26,727 bases of DNA from an uncultured Collinsella sp. (GTDB taxonomy: Bacteria > Actinomycetota > Coriobacteriia > Coriobacteriales > Coriobacteriaceae): contig CAADSS010000097.1 in the NCBI GenBank assembly GCA_900751695.1, positions 1-26,727 of the forward strand. Reading direction: 5' to 3'. The position numbers and the translations under genes are program-made. Under the pieces are notes generated by a model. The model had not been told where the DNA came from. It worked only from the letters and a program-made list of their open reading frames with translations, and made no database searches. Within the stretch, counting starts at the first letter, position 1, and every line of letters begins with the position of its first letter. This document shows, piece after piece, positions 1 through 6,810 of the stretch.

Positions 1-138
1 CCGCCACGGTTGGATTAGACACTCACCATTGTCGGCCTAATCCGCGGTCTTTCATGCAGCAGGGGCTCTCAATGTTTTTATGTCCTGCTCATATCGTCTA
101 TGCCGGCACCCCGGGACACTCCTTGGCAGCAACCACAC

Positions 139-189
139 CTAGTCATTGGGGACGTTCTTAAATGACTAGTCGCTGGGGACAGTCTTGAG
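139..189 (+). repeat. REP-like hairpin element, copy 1
   Basis: The 9-bp arms CTAGTCATT (139-147) and AATGACTAG (161-169) enclose a GGGGACGTTCTTA loop. A second block, GGGGACAGTC, follows at 175-184. Near-identical elements lie at 2656-2706 and 18338-18370, and elements with the same layout but other stems lie at 11541-11586 and 21456-21496. A related half-motif (GGGACACTCCTTGGCA) lies at 113-128. The dispersed, intergenic, palindromic character resembles REP sequences of the kind moved by RAYT-type Y1 transposases. No such transposase is in this window. Confidence 0.75.
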
Positions 190-246
190 CAAAACGGCCG
201 CCGAAGCCCTCGTTGGCATCGCCCTATAGGGGGCCTGCAAATAGCT

Positions 247-281
247 GTGGTCAAAAAACATCAAATATGAGTACTGTTACC
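247..281 (+). repeat. 35-bp motif, left inverted copy
   Basis: This 35-bp block contains CAAATATGAGTACTGTT and matches the reverse complement of 442-476 at 30 of 35 positions. The two inverted copies bracket the terminator at 371-417 but are not symmetric about it. The function is not recognised. It could be a dispersed repeat or a protein-binding site. Confidence 0.65.
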
Positions 282-370
282 TTTTTAGCAGCAGCGCAAT
301 TCGGCTTTCTCGGGTCTCTTAGGCGTCTCGACGCGTCAGATGAACTAACGTATCTCCCCAAATGTACAAT

Positions 371-417
371 AAAATGGACTCCTAACGAGAAATAATATCG
401 TTAGGAGTCCATTTTTT
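371..417. terminator. Strong bidirectional intrinsic terminator
   Basis: There is an 18-bp perfect stem (371-388 paired with 398-415) with a 9-nt A/T loop. A run of six T follows on the plus strand (412-417), and four A at the left foot give a U tract for minus-strand transcripts. It is the first good terminator downstream of the minus-strand DUF2207 gene. Confidence 0.85.
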
Positions 418-441
418 AGTACAAACAAATGTGACAATCTA

Positions 442-476
442 GGCAACAGTACTCATATTTGGCATTTTTTGCCCAC
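442..476 (-). repeat. 35-bp motif, right inverted copy
   Basis: Read on the minus strand, this block begins GTGGGCAAAAAATGCC and ends with the same CAAATATGAGTACTGTT core as 247-281. It lies about 110 bp past the stop of the DUF2207 gene and about 25 bp before the terminator stem, so it would be transcribed as part of that gene's 3' untranslated region. Confidence 0.65.
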
Positions 477-589
477 TGCCCCTTGTGCGAAGGTTCGCAG
501 CGGAAAGCATGGCCCGTTTCGATGCACAAAAATGGGATGGATCTTCCCTGGCAACCGCCCAGAAAGATCCACCCCAAAGCAAGCGCTCG

Positions 590-2533
590 CTAGAACGTTC
601 CGCCGCCGCCTCCGCCGACGCCGCCGCCTCCGCCGCCCGAGAAGCCGCCGCCACCGCCGCCGCTCGAGCTATCGGAACTCGAAGCCAGCTCACGGATGCT
701 CTCGTGATACACATCGTCAAACGAATCGAGCGGCGACTCGGTACCGTAATGATGGTAGTACCACCAGTAGCAGGGGTAATTGTCGTAGAAGCCGTCGACC
801 TCACGCACCTCGGGCGGCACGGCCTCGGCAAGCTGACGCAGCACTTCCTTGGAAACACCCAGCGCCGCGCCCATCACCAGAAGTTTATTCCACAGCACCA
901 GATCGCCCGGGACGGCTTCCTTTAGGCGTGTGAAATCCTCGAGCCAATGCTTGAGCGCCTTGCAGCGAGCCGCCACCTCGGCGCCCTCCGGCGTAAAGCG
1001 GCGGAACGTAAGGCCCACGCCGATACCCACCAGCACAATCGGCACCGAGATAACCGCGGCGGTAATGTTCGCCTGTGCGCCATCGGTAAAGAAGATGGAT
1101 CCCACGGGAACAAAGGCAATCAGGATACCAAGAACCAGGCAAAACACCATTGCAACAATGCCGTCTGAGGCAACGTACTCGCTATCGGCCAGCTTGCCCT
1201 TAACGGTGTTCTGATAGTCCTCGAGCTTGTCGCCCACGGGTGTAGCGTGCTGCTTGACGTAGTGCTGCAGCTCGTCGAACGTGCGCGAGCGATCGCCGTT
1301 CTCGTCAGGCTTAGTACCGGCAAAGAAGACCTTGAGCACCATGTGGTCAATGCCCTTGGCCGACTTCCAGCCCGCATCACTCACCGTCACGCGATACGTC
1401 TGCTCTTCTTTTTCACGCCCCAACAGACCCTTCTTGGCCTTGGTCACGGTCGCCTGCTCCAGCTTGATCACACGGTCGTCAGTGAGCTTCATGAGCGTGG
1501 CGATATATGCCTGATCGGGCACCTCGTTCCAGCTCATGAGGGCCGAAAGCACGGCGGGATGGTCGGCCGAAGGCACATCGCGGAAATATTCGTCCTGGAA
1601 AAGCGGCTTGGGCTTGCGCTTGCGCAGCTTGAGCATAACGATTGTGCCGGTAAAGGCCACCGCCGCAACAACACTTAGCACGGCAAGTGCATTGGCAATC
1701 ATGCGAGCGTGAGCGCGGCGGGCGTTAGCTTCGTCGGCCCATTCCTTCTCTTCGCTCAGGATCGTTGACATGCGCTCTTCGCCCGAAGCGGCAAGCTGCG
1801 GCACCCAGTCGCTAGGGAAGGCGATGCGTGCCTCGGCGAATTCGCCCTGGTGCACGCAGGGAATGGTATAGGTGACCATGGGCTCGTCCTCATCGAGCGA
1901 CACGTCGCCCGTCAGCGGACCATGGCCCCATGCGCGGAAGTTATCGCCCTTGACGGCCGCCGTCCCGGCAGCGGCATTCGCGAAGCACACTTCCATCTCG
2001 ACGTCATCGGAATCCGCAGACCAGCCGTCACCTACGAACTTCCAGTAGAGCTCGGCGGTATCGGCCCAGTTCATAACCGCACCGGTCATGGTGTAGCTCA
2101 CGTAGTAGATTGCGCTGTCGCCGCTCTCGTGAGGGCTGAACACCTTAATCCTTACGCCGTCACCGGTCTGCTCGACCGTGTAGACGCCAGAGTCGCCCTT
2201 GTTCGCGCTATCGACTTTGTTAAACGCGGTGTCCTCTTCCTCGACACTCAGCACGTCGACGCCCACCGTGCCGCCCTGCTGGTTGGAGCCCGTATTGATC
2301 TCCCAAAACACGCCGTTGATGTCGTCGTCGAAATCAAACTGGCGTCCCTCGACAACGGTCAGCGATCCATCGGCCTCGACCGTGGCACTGATATAGGTCT
2401 GGGTCATGGAGTAGCCGTCGGCGTGCGCGGCGACAGGCAGCAGCAACAACGCAAGCGCGACGAGCACGCAGACGGAAGCGAATCGCGCAAACAGGTGGCG
2501 CTGCCGGCTGACTTTGGCGGCGAGGGTGTTCAT
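590..2533 (-). CDS. DUF2207 family predicted membrane protein with Gly-rich tail
   Basis: A 647-residue protein of the DUF2207 family, whose function is unknown. A signal peptide or N-terminal anchor covers about residues 15-37, ending near AHADG. An extracytoplasmic beta-rich domain follows (about 40-245). Membrane segments are at about 281-303, 459-482 and 489-510, with a charged soluble segment between the first and second. The C-terminus is Ser-rich and then almost pure Gly (about 618-647), a tail often seen in DUF2207 and TPM-type envelope proteins. The start at 2533 is preferred because AAAGGATG lies 8 nt before the ATG and the signal peptide follows directly. An in-frame ATG at 2602 would add 23 residues without a good ribosome site. 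It appears to be a single-gene unit ending at the terminator 371-417. Confidence 0.85.
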   Translation of the reverse strand: MNTLAAKVSRQRHLFARFASVCVLVALALLLLPVAAHADGYSMTQTYISATVEADGSLTVVEGRQFDFDDDINGVFWEINTGSNQQGGTVGVDVLSVEEEDTAFNKVDSANKGDSGVYTVEQTGDGVRIKVFSPHESGDSAIYYVSYTMTGAVMNWADTAELYWKFVGDGWSADSDDVEMEVCFANAAAGTAAVKGDNFRAWGHGPLTGDVSLDEDEPMVTYTIPCVHQGEFAEARIAFPSDWVPQLAASGEERMSTILSEEKEWADEANARRAHARMIANALAVLSVVAAVAFTGTIVMLKLRKRKPKPLFQDEYFRDVPSADHPAVLSALMSWNEVPDQAYIATLMKLTDDRVIKLEQATVTKAKKGLLGREKEEQTYRVTVSDAGWKSAKGIDHMVLKVFFAGTKPDENGDRSRTFDELQHYVKQHATPVGDKLEDYQNTVKGKLADSEYVASDGIVAMVFCLVLGILIAFVPVGSIFFTDGAQANITAAVISVPIVLVGIGVGLTFRRFTPEGAEVAARCKALKHWLEDFTRLKEAVPGDLVLWNKLLVMGAALGVSKEVLRQLAEAVPPEVREVDGFYDNYPCYWWYYHHYGTESPLDSFDDVYHESIRELASSSDSSSGGGGGGFSGGGGGGVGGGGGGTF

Positions 2534-2655
2534 AGGCACATCCTTTGTCTGTAAAACCAACAGCGCCATTGTCCCACGTTTGCGGGTACGCATGACGAAC
2601 ATCTAGGCGACCGGAGCGCCAAACGGGATGAAAGTCACACCCGCACCCCAACAGC

Positions 2656-2706
2656 CAGTCATTGGGGACGTTCTTAAATGACCAGTCATTAGGGACACCC
2701 TTGGCA
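2656..2706 (+). repeat. REP-like hairpin element, copy 2
   Basis: It shares TCATTGGGGACGTTCTTAAA with copy 1 at 139-189. The arms CCAGTCATT and AATGACCAG pair imperfectly around the same loop. It is followed by AGGGACACCCTTGGCA, which matches the half-motif at 113-128. It sits in the divergent intergenic region upstream of the DUF2207 gene. Confidence 0.7.
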
Positions 2707-2817
2707 TGGCCTGCGCCAGCAATAGATACCACTTCACAGCTCCGTCACAGGTGTAGCGGCTTTGTGTGGGCGCGGCATGCGCTGACTGAGCCGCCAGCCG
2801 AGGGGCATAAAGCAGTT

Positions 2818-2912
2818 GAGCGAAAACGGTTTGCCCCTTTGCCGTTCGCTCGAGGATCATGTCCCCCTTTTCCGCGGAAACCCCGGCAGTTGCGAAGAGC
2901 TGCCGGGGTTTC
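2818..2912 (+). other. Two consecutive stem-loops; possible small RNA or terminator
   Basis: The first hairpin pairs GAGCGAAAACGG (2818-2829) with CCGTTCGCTC (2842-2851), leaving a 2-nt bulge. The second is a perfect 13-bp stem, 2877-2889 with 2900-2912, around a 10-nt loop. The second is followed only by TGTCGTTTG, a weak T-rich stretch. It could end a small plus-strand transcript or form structured leader RNA. No promoter is certain. Confidence 0.4.
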
Positions 2913-3035
2913 TGTCGTTTGTGAGGCTAAGTCGGTACGCAGCGATCGAGACCTTGAGCCGCAAACCCACCGTGCGCAATGCGTACCGCCGCCAACTTGT
3001 GAGCGCAGCAACGCCTTCCCTGCCAAGCCCCGCGC

Positions 3036-3041
3036 TATACT
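3036..3041 (+). promoter_or_regulatory. -10 element TATACT of gluQRS, leaderless arrangement
   Basis: TATACT ends 7 nt before the A of the gluQRS ATG, so the predicted transcription start coincides with the start codon. No Shine-Dalgarno sequence lies upstream of that ATG. The -35 region (about 3013-3018) is poor. Confidence 0.5.
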
Positions 3042-3048
3042 CGTCCGC

Positions 3049-4050
3049 ATGGATATCAACGCACGCAACATAGCAACACACGCCGCGGACGCACCAGCAA
3101 CGGCAGCGCCCACCCCCGTCGTGGGCCGCTTTGCCCCGTCGCCCTCGGGCCGCATGCACTTGGGCAACGTGTTCAGCTGCCTGTGCTCGTGGCTTTCGGC
3201 CCGCAGCCAAGGCGGCAGCATCATGCTGCGCATCGAGGACCTGGACGATCGCTGCAAGCGCCCGGAACTTGCCACTCAATTGATTGACGACCTGGCCTGG
3301 CTGGGACTGGAATGGGACGAAGGCCCCTACTACCAGCACGATCGCCTGGATCTGTACGAGGACGCCCTGCGTCAGCTGCAAGACGCCGGCCTCACCTATC
3401 CCTGTTTTTGCACGCGTGCCGAACTCCACGCCGCGAGCGCGCCGCACGCGAGCGACGGCACGCCCATCTACCGCGCCGCCTGCCGAGACCTTTCTGCCGA
3501 GGAGGTTGCCCGCCGCAGCGCTCTGCGCGCTCCGGCCACGCGCCTGCGCGTACCCGCCGTCGACGACCTCGCAAACGATGTGATCGAATTCGTGGACCGC
3601 ACGTATGGAGCCCAATGCGAAGCACTCGCCACCGAATGCGGCGACTTTTTGGTGCGCCGCAGCGACGGCGTTTTTGCCTATCAGCTGGCCGTGGTGGTCG
3701 ACGACGCTGCCATGGGCGTCACCGAGGTCGTGCGCGGATGCGATCTGCTGGGCTCCACGCCGCGCCAAATCTACCTGCAGCATTTGCTGGAACTTCCCAC
3801 GCCGCACTACGCGCACATTCCGCTGCTCATGTCGCCGGATGGCCGCCGCCTTTCCAAGCGCGACCGCGACCTGGACCTGGGCGAGCTCCGCACCCGCTTT
3901 GGCGCGCCCGAGGCACTACTGGGCTGGCTCGCCGGGCAAACAGGCATCGCGCCGGACGCCACACCGCGCTCTGCCGAGCAGCTGGTCGAGCACTTTAGCT
4001 GGGATGTTATCCGCACGCATCGGGAAAACATCACTGTAACGGTCGAGTAG
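3049..4050 (+). CDS. gluQ: Glutamyl-Q tRNA(Asp) synthetase
   Basis: A 333-residue class I synthetase paralogue that charges glutamate onto the queuosine base of tRNA-Asp, as known for GluQRS (YadB). It has the HIGH-like motif HLGN (37-40) after GRFAPSPSG, and the AMP-binding KMSKS-like segment LSKRD (268-272). The zinc site characteristic of this subfamily is visible as Cys119, Cys121, Tyr141 and Cys145. The protein ends after the catalytic domain and lacks the anticodon-binding domain of true GluRS, which fits GluQRS length. The first 23 residues before the conserved core are an extension. The ATG at 3049 is chosen because a TATACT box 7 nt upstream implies a leaderless message; a GTG at 3121 is possible but has no ribosome site. 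It converges with the next gene 15 bp downstream. Confidence 0.88.
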   Translation: MDINARNIATHAADAPATAAPTPVVGRFAPSPSGRMHLGNVFSCLCSWLSARSQGGSIMLRIEDLDDRCKRPELATQLIDDLAWLGLEWDEGPYYQHDRLDLYEDALRQLQDAGLTYPCFCTRAELHAASAPHASDGTPIYRAACRDLSAEEVARRSALRAPATRLRVPAVDDLANDVIEFVDRTYGAQCEALATECGDFLVRRSDGVFAYQLAVVVDDAAMGVTEVVRGCDLLGSTPRQIYLQHLLELPTPHYAHIPLLMSPDGRRLSKRDRDLDLGELRTRFGAPEALLGWLAGQTGIAPDATPRSAEQLVEHFSWDVIRTHRENITVTVE

Positions 4051-4065
4051 CCAGCCACCCCGCCC

Positions 4066-4791
4066 CTACGCGACATCCCAGGGCTGGAGTTCGTCGCCCA
4101 GGCGGACAATACAGTCGTAGAGCACGGTGTGGCACTCGGCTGGGTTGGCGTCACGATGAAAATGCCCGTAGTACCAGCGCTTGTAGTCCAGGTGGTCCTC
4201 CAGCTCGTCGAAAAACGTGGTGAGTCGATCGACATCGGGATAATTCCAGCCAGGTGCCGGGTAAAGCGTGGGCGAAAGCATGCGCGTGGAGCAGGTATGG
4301 GTGATCGCATAGTCGACCTTCCAACCCACGCTGTCGAGCTTTGCCCGCGCCTCCTCAAAGTTGCGCTCGTCCGGCAGCTCCTGCGGCCACCAGCTGGAAT
4401 ACGGAATGCGGTATTCCTTATCCACGCTCGTGGCGCCGCCCATGGTAAAGATCGTTGAGCCGTCGAGCTCAAAAACCTCACCGCGCGTCAGGCGTCGGAT
4501 GGGCGAGGTGTCCGACAGACGCTGCGTCAGGCCGCCGTGCCACAGCTCCATGGGGCGCTCCGACCAGTGATCGAAACGCTCGTGGTTGCCGTCGACAAAC
4601 AGCACGGTATAGGGGCGCGACTCCAGCCAGGCGATGTCGGCACATTCCTCGGCAGAGAAATCCCACGGAAAGCCAAAGTCGCCCGCGATGATGAGATAGT
4701 CGTCACTTGTCAGACCATCCCCAAGATCCCAGTCGCGAAGCTTTTGCATGTCGACGCCGCCGTGAATATCGCCCGTCACATAGACCGTCAT
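4066..4791 (-). CDS. Calcineurin-like metallophosphoesterase
   Basis: A 241-residue cytosolic protein with the full metallophosphoesterase motif set: GDIHG (Asp8, His10), GDFG (Asp38), GNHE (Asn69, His70), His165 in THTCS, and GHFH (His210, His212). These residues bind the dinuclear metal centre in the family. The substrate cannot be told from sequence; phosphodiester or phosphomonoester substrates are both possible. The start at 4791 is preferred because the first strand of the fold begins directly after it, although its ribosome site is weak (GGTGAT). An upstream in-frame ATG at 4827 would add 12 residues. It is convergent with gluQRS and lies 85 bp downstream of the small membrane-protein gene on the same strand. 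Confidence 0.85.
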   Translation of the reverse strand: MTVYVTGDIHGGVDMQKLRDWDLGDGLTSDDYLIIAGDFGFPWDFSAEECADIAWLESRPYTVLFVDGNHERFDHWSERPMELWHGGLTQRLSDTSPIRRLTRGEVFELDGSTIFTMGGATSVDKEYRIPYSSWWPQELPDERNFEEARAKLDSVGWKVDYAITHTCSTRMLSPTLYPAPGWNYPDVDRLTTFFDELEDHLDYKRWYYGHFHRDANPAECHTVLYDCIVRLGDELQPWDVA

Positions 4792-4876
4792 CGGATCACC
4801 ACTTCCCTGTAAGTCGCTAGCCCACATTCTGCACGATCACTAAGTCAACCGTTCCAGCCCTTCCATCCTTTGGGAC

Positions 4877-5116
4877 CTACCCCTCGCTCTTCCATCCAAA
4901 CGGGTCAAACACCCAAAAGATCAGATCGAGCACGCCGCCGGTCATCGTGGCGCCGGCAAGAGCCATGCAAACATGCAGAAAGCTGGCACTTCGGAGCACG
5001 TCGAACGGCCCCAGAACAGCCAGCAGCGCGACCGCTGCGCCGGCTACGCACAGCGCGAGGCACGGCCCCGCGTCCTTTACGCACTTCTTTGCGAGATGCT
5101 TTGCGTTGTCACTCAT
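4877..5116 (-). CDS. Small membrane protein of unknown function
   Basis: A 79-residue protein starting MSDNAKHLAKKC. Two hydrophobic segments, at about residues 18-36 and 46-66, suggest a helical hairpin in the membrane. The C-terminus is short and polar (DPFGWKSEG). The start at 5116 is supported by AAGGAG 10 nt upstream. An open frame extends further upstream but has no better start. I do not recognise a family. It may be co-transcribed with the metallophosphoesterase 85 bp downstream, although that gap could hold a separate promoter. Confidence 0.65.
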   Translation of the reverse strand: MSDNAKHLAKKCVKDAGPCLALCVAGAAVALLAVLGPFDVLRSASFLHVCMALAGATMTGGVLDLIFWVFDPFGWKSEG

Positions 5117-5469
5117 CGGTATCGAACTCCTTAGAGAGTCGTTGTTCAGACGCATGCCGCCGCGGCAGAGCGGGGCGGCAGGGTAAGTGTCACATGCTGT
5201 GCGGACATCAATGGAGAAACCGCCTGCTCGACCAACCTTTGACGCCGTTTTGCACCGGCACCACATCCCCCGCTATCGAGGTCTAATACTTTTCCCACCG
5301 CTACCCAAAAACTCATCCAACATTAATCTTGGCTCAAGAATCGCTTAATCTATAACCTGCACTATAGAGTTCGACCAAGGGCGGGGCGGCGCCACGCAGG
5401 CCGCCGAACGCAACGCTCGCGCCCGGGCAGATCGCCCGGCGTCGCGCCCATCGAACGAAAGGACAGGTC
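5117..5469. other. Gene-free divergent interval with GC-rich leader
   Basis: This 353-bp interval holds the promoters of the minus-strand small membrane protein and the plus-strand DUF4342/two-component operon. After the promoter at 5329-5356, the leader (about 5365-5460) is very GC-rich and contains a small hairpin, CCGGGC-AGATC-GCCCGG. No gene is seen. Confidence 0.6.
5324..5356 (+). promoter_or_regulatory. Promoter and candidate operator of the DUF4342/two-component operon
   Basis: TTGGCT (5329-5334) and TATAAC (5351-5356) are separated by 16 bp. The heptamer TTAATCT occurs at 5324-5330 and again at 5345-5351, exactly 21 bp (two helical turns) apart, overlapping both promoter boxes. Such a direct repeat is a plausible site for the OmpR-type regulator encoded downstream, but this is inference. 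Confidence 0.5.
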
Positions 5470-6012
5470 ATGGACGACCTCGAAAAAGTTGAAACCATCC
5501 GCACCAAGTGCAACGTGAGCTACACCGATGCCAAGGCGGCGCTCGACGCCGCCGACGGCAACGTTTTGGACGCCATCATTTGGCTCGAGTCGCAGGGCAA
5601 GACCCAGACCACATCAGCGCATGCCGCCACCGAGTCTGAGCCGGTCGATGAGCCCTCGGCCGAGATGATCGCCGCGCAGGCCGCCTACGAAAAGTCGAGC
5701 GAAAAGACCGACTTCTCCAAGAAGATGGACAGCGTATGGGAGTACCTCAAAAAGCTCTTCCGCCTGAGCCTGGACACCAAGTTTATCGCCACGCGCCGCG
5801 ATGCGATCATCCTCAACATCCCCATCCTGATCCCCATCATCGCCCTGTTTGCCTGGGGCGCTACGATTTGGCTAATGCTGATTGGCCTGTTCTTTGGCAT
5901 GCGCTACCGCATCGACAGCGACGGCGACGTGCCCGGCAGCATCAACAACCTTATGAATCACGCCGCCGATGCCGCGGACGACATCAAGCAAAATCTGAAC
6001 GACGACAAGTAA
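5470..6012 (+). CDS. UBA-like / DUF4342 membrane protein
   Basis: A 180-residue protein. Residues 3-41 form a UBA/TS-N-like three-helix domain (VSYTDAKAALDAADGNVLDAI), as found in elongation factor Ts and in DUF4342 proteins. A polar linker (about 43-85) follows, then an amphipathic stretch (86-105). A hydrophobic region at about 112-145 probably makes a membrane hairpin, and the acidic tail ends at 180. GAAAGGAC lies just upstream of the ATG at 5470. It is the first gene of an operon with a response regulator (18 bp downstream) and a sensor kinase, so it may act in the same envelope response. The biochemical role of the family is unknown. Confidence 0.8.
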   Translation: MDDLEKVETIRTKCNVSYTDAKAALDAADGNVLDAIIWLESQGKTQTTSAHAATESEPVDEPSAEMIAAQAAYEKSSEKTDFSKKMDSVWEYLKKLFRLSLDTKFIATRRDAIILNIPILIPIIALFAWGATIWLMLIGLFFGMRYRIDSDGDVPGSINNLMNHAADAADDIKQNLNDDK

Positions 6013-6030
6013 TCGCAAACGGGGGCACGC

Positions 6031-6810
6031 ATGGCACGGATCCTGATCGTAGAGGACGAGGAGAAAATCGCCCGCTTTGTGACGCTCGAGCTGGAGCACG
6101 AGGGCTACCAGGTGGAACACGCCGCCGATGGCCGCACCGCCGTGGACCTGGCGCTGGAGCGCAACTACGATCTTATTCTGCTCGATGTGCTGTTGCCGCA
6201 GCTCAACGGCATGGAGGTCCTGCGGCGCGTCCGCAAGCACAAGGATGTGCCGGTGATAATGGTCACCGCGCGCGATGCCGTGATGGACAAGGTGGCCGGG
6301 CTCGATGCCGGCGCCGACGATTACCTGACCAAGCCGTTTGCGATTGAGGAGCTGTTCGCACGGATCCGCGTGGCGTTGAAGCGCTCGGAGGCCGTGCGGG
6401 CGGCTTCAGGCGTTGGCGGCATCGGGACGGGCGCGGCAGGCGGCACGGGTGTCGGCGCCACTGCGATGCCCCCGGTCAGTGACTCGACCCAGGTTTCCGC
6501 CTCGCTCTCCCCCGCCACGCTCGCCGTGGGCTCGGTTGCGCTCGACCCCGACCGCCGCGAAGTCACGGTCGGCGGCTCGCCCATTGCGCTCACGGCCCGC
6601 GAGTTCGATGTCCTCGCCCTGCTTATGGCGCATGCCGAGACCGTGCTCACGCGCGAACGCATCGCGCACGAAGCGCTGGGCTACGAATACATGGGCGACA
6701 CCAACAACGTCGACGTGCACATCGCGCATCTACGCGCCAAGATCGAGGACGCCGGCGGCGTCCGCATCATCCAGACCGTGCGCGGGGTGGGCTATGTCTG
6801 CCGCGCGTAA
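6031..6810 (+). CDS. OmpR-family response regulator
   Basis: A 259-residue DNA-binding response regulator. The receiver domain covers about residues 1-120, with acidic residues Glu8 and Asp9, phospho-acceptor Asp52, Thr79 and Lys101 (KPF). An unusually long Gly/Ala/Ser-rich linker (about 122-172) leads to a winged-helix output domain (about 173-259) with the typical TAREFDVLALL and VRGVGYV segments. It probably regulates transcription after phosphorylation by the kinase encoded next, whose start overlaps this gene by 17 bp. GGGGGCACGC precedes the ATG as ribosome site. The closest general type is ArlR/MprA-like, but the target genes cannot be read from the sequence. Confidence 0.93.
   Translation: MARILIVEDEEKIARFVTLELEHEGYQVEHAADGRTAVDLALERNYDLILLDVLLPQLNGMEVLRRVRKHKDVPVIMVTARDAVMDKVAGLDAGADDYLTKPFAIEELFARIRVALKRSEAVRAASGVGGIGTGAAGGTGVGATAMPPVSDSTQVSASLSPATLAVGSVALDPDRREVTVGGSPIALTAREFDVLALLMAHAETVLTRERIAHEALGYEYMGDTNNVDVHIAHLRAKIEDAGGVRIIQTVRGVGYVCRA

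Larger units (their letters stand above)
1..589. other. Gene-free, repeat-rich stretch
   Basis: No convincing coding region is visible on either strand. The short reading frames here lack ribosome binding sites and family resemblance. The stretch is visibly more AT-rich than the rest of the window. It holds a small stem-loop at 12-43 (GGATTAG pairing with CTAATCC), a REP-like hairpin at 139-189, two inverted copies of a 35-bp motif (247-281 and 442-476) and a strong terminator at 371-417. It lies downstream of the minus-strand DUF2207 gene, so part of it is probably that gene's 3' untranslated region. Confidence 0.7.
2534..3048. other. Gene-free interval between divergent genes
   Basis: This 515-bp interval separates the minus-strand DUF2207 gene from plus-strand gluQRS and must hold both promoters. 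It carries a REP-like element (2656-2706) and two consecutive stem-loops (2818-2851 and 2877-2912). No reading frame here has both a ribosome site and a recognisable product. A weak plus-strand promoter-like pair, TTGGCA (2702-2707) and TAGATA (2724-2729) with a 16-bp spacer, lies upstream of the two hairpins. Confidence 0.6.

Noticed and set aside
213..395. Small ORF of 60 codons in the left gene-free region
   Set aside because: It has no ribosome site, and it spans a repeat motif and runs into the terminator stem, so coding is unlikely.
439..858. Minus-strand ORF overlapping the end of the DUF2207 gene in another frame
   Set aside because: It is an out-of-frame translation of the Gly-rich tail and the 35-bp motif, with no independent evidence.
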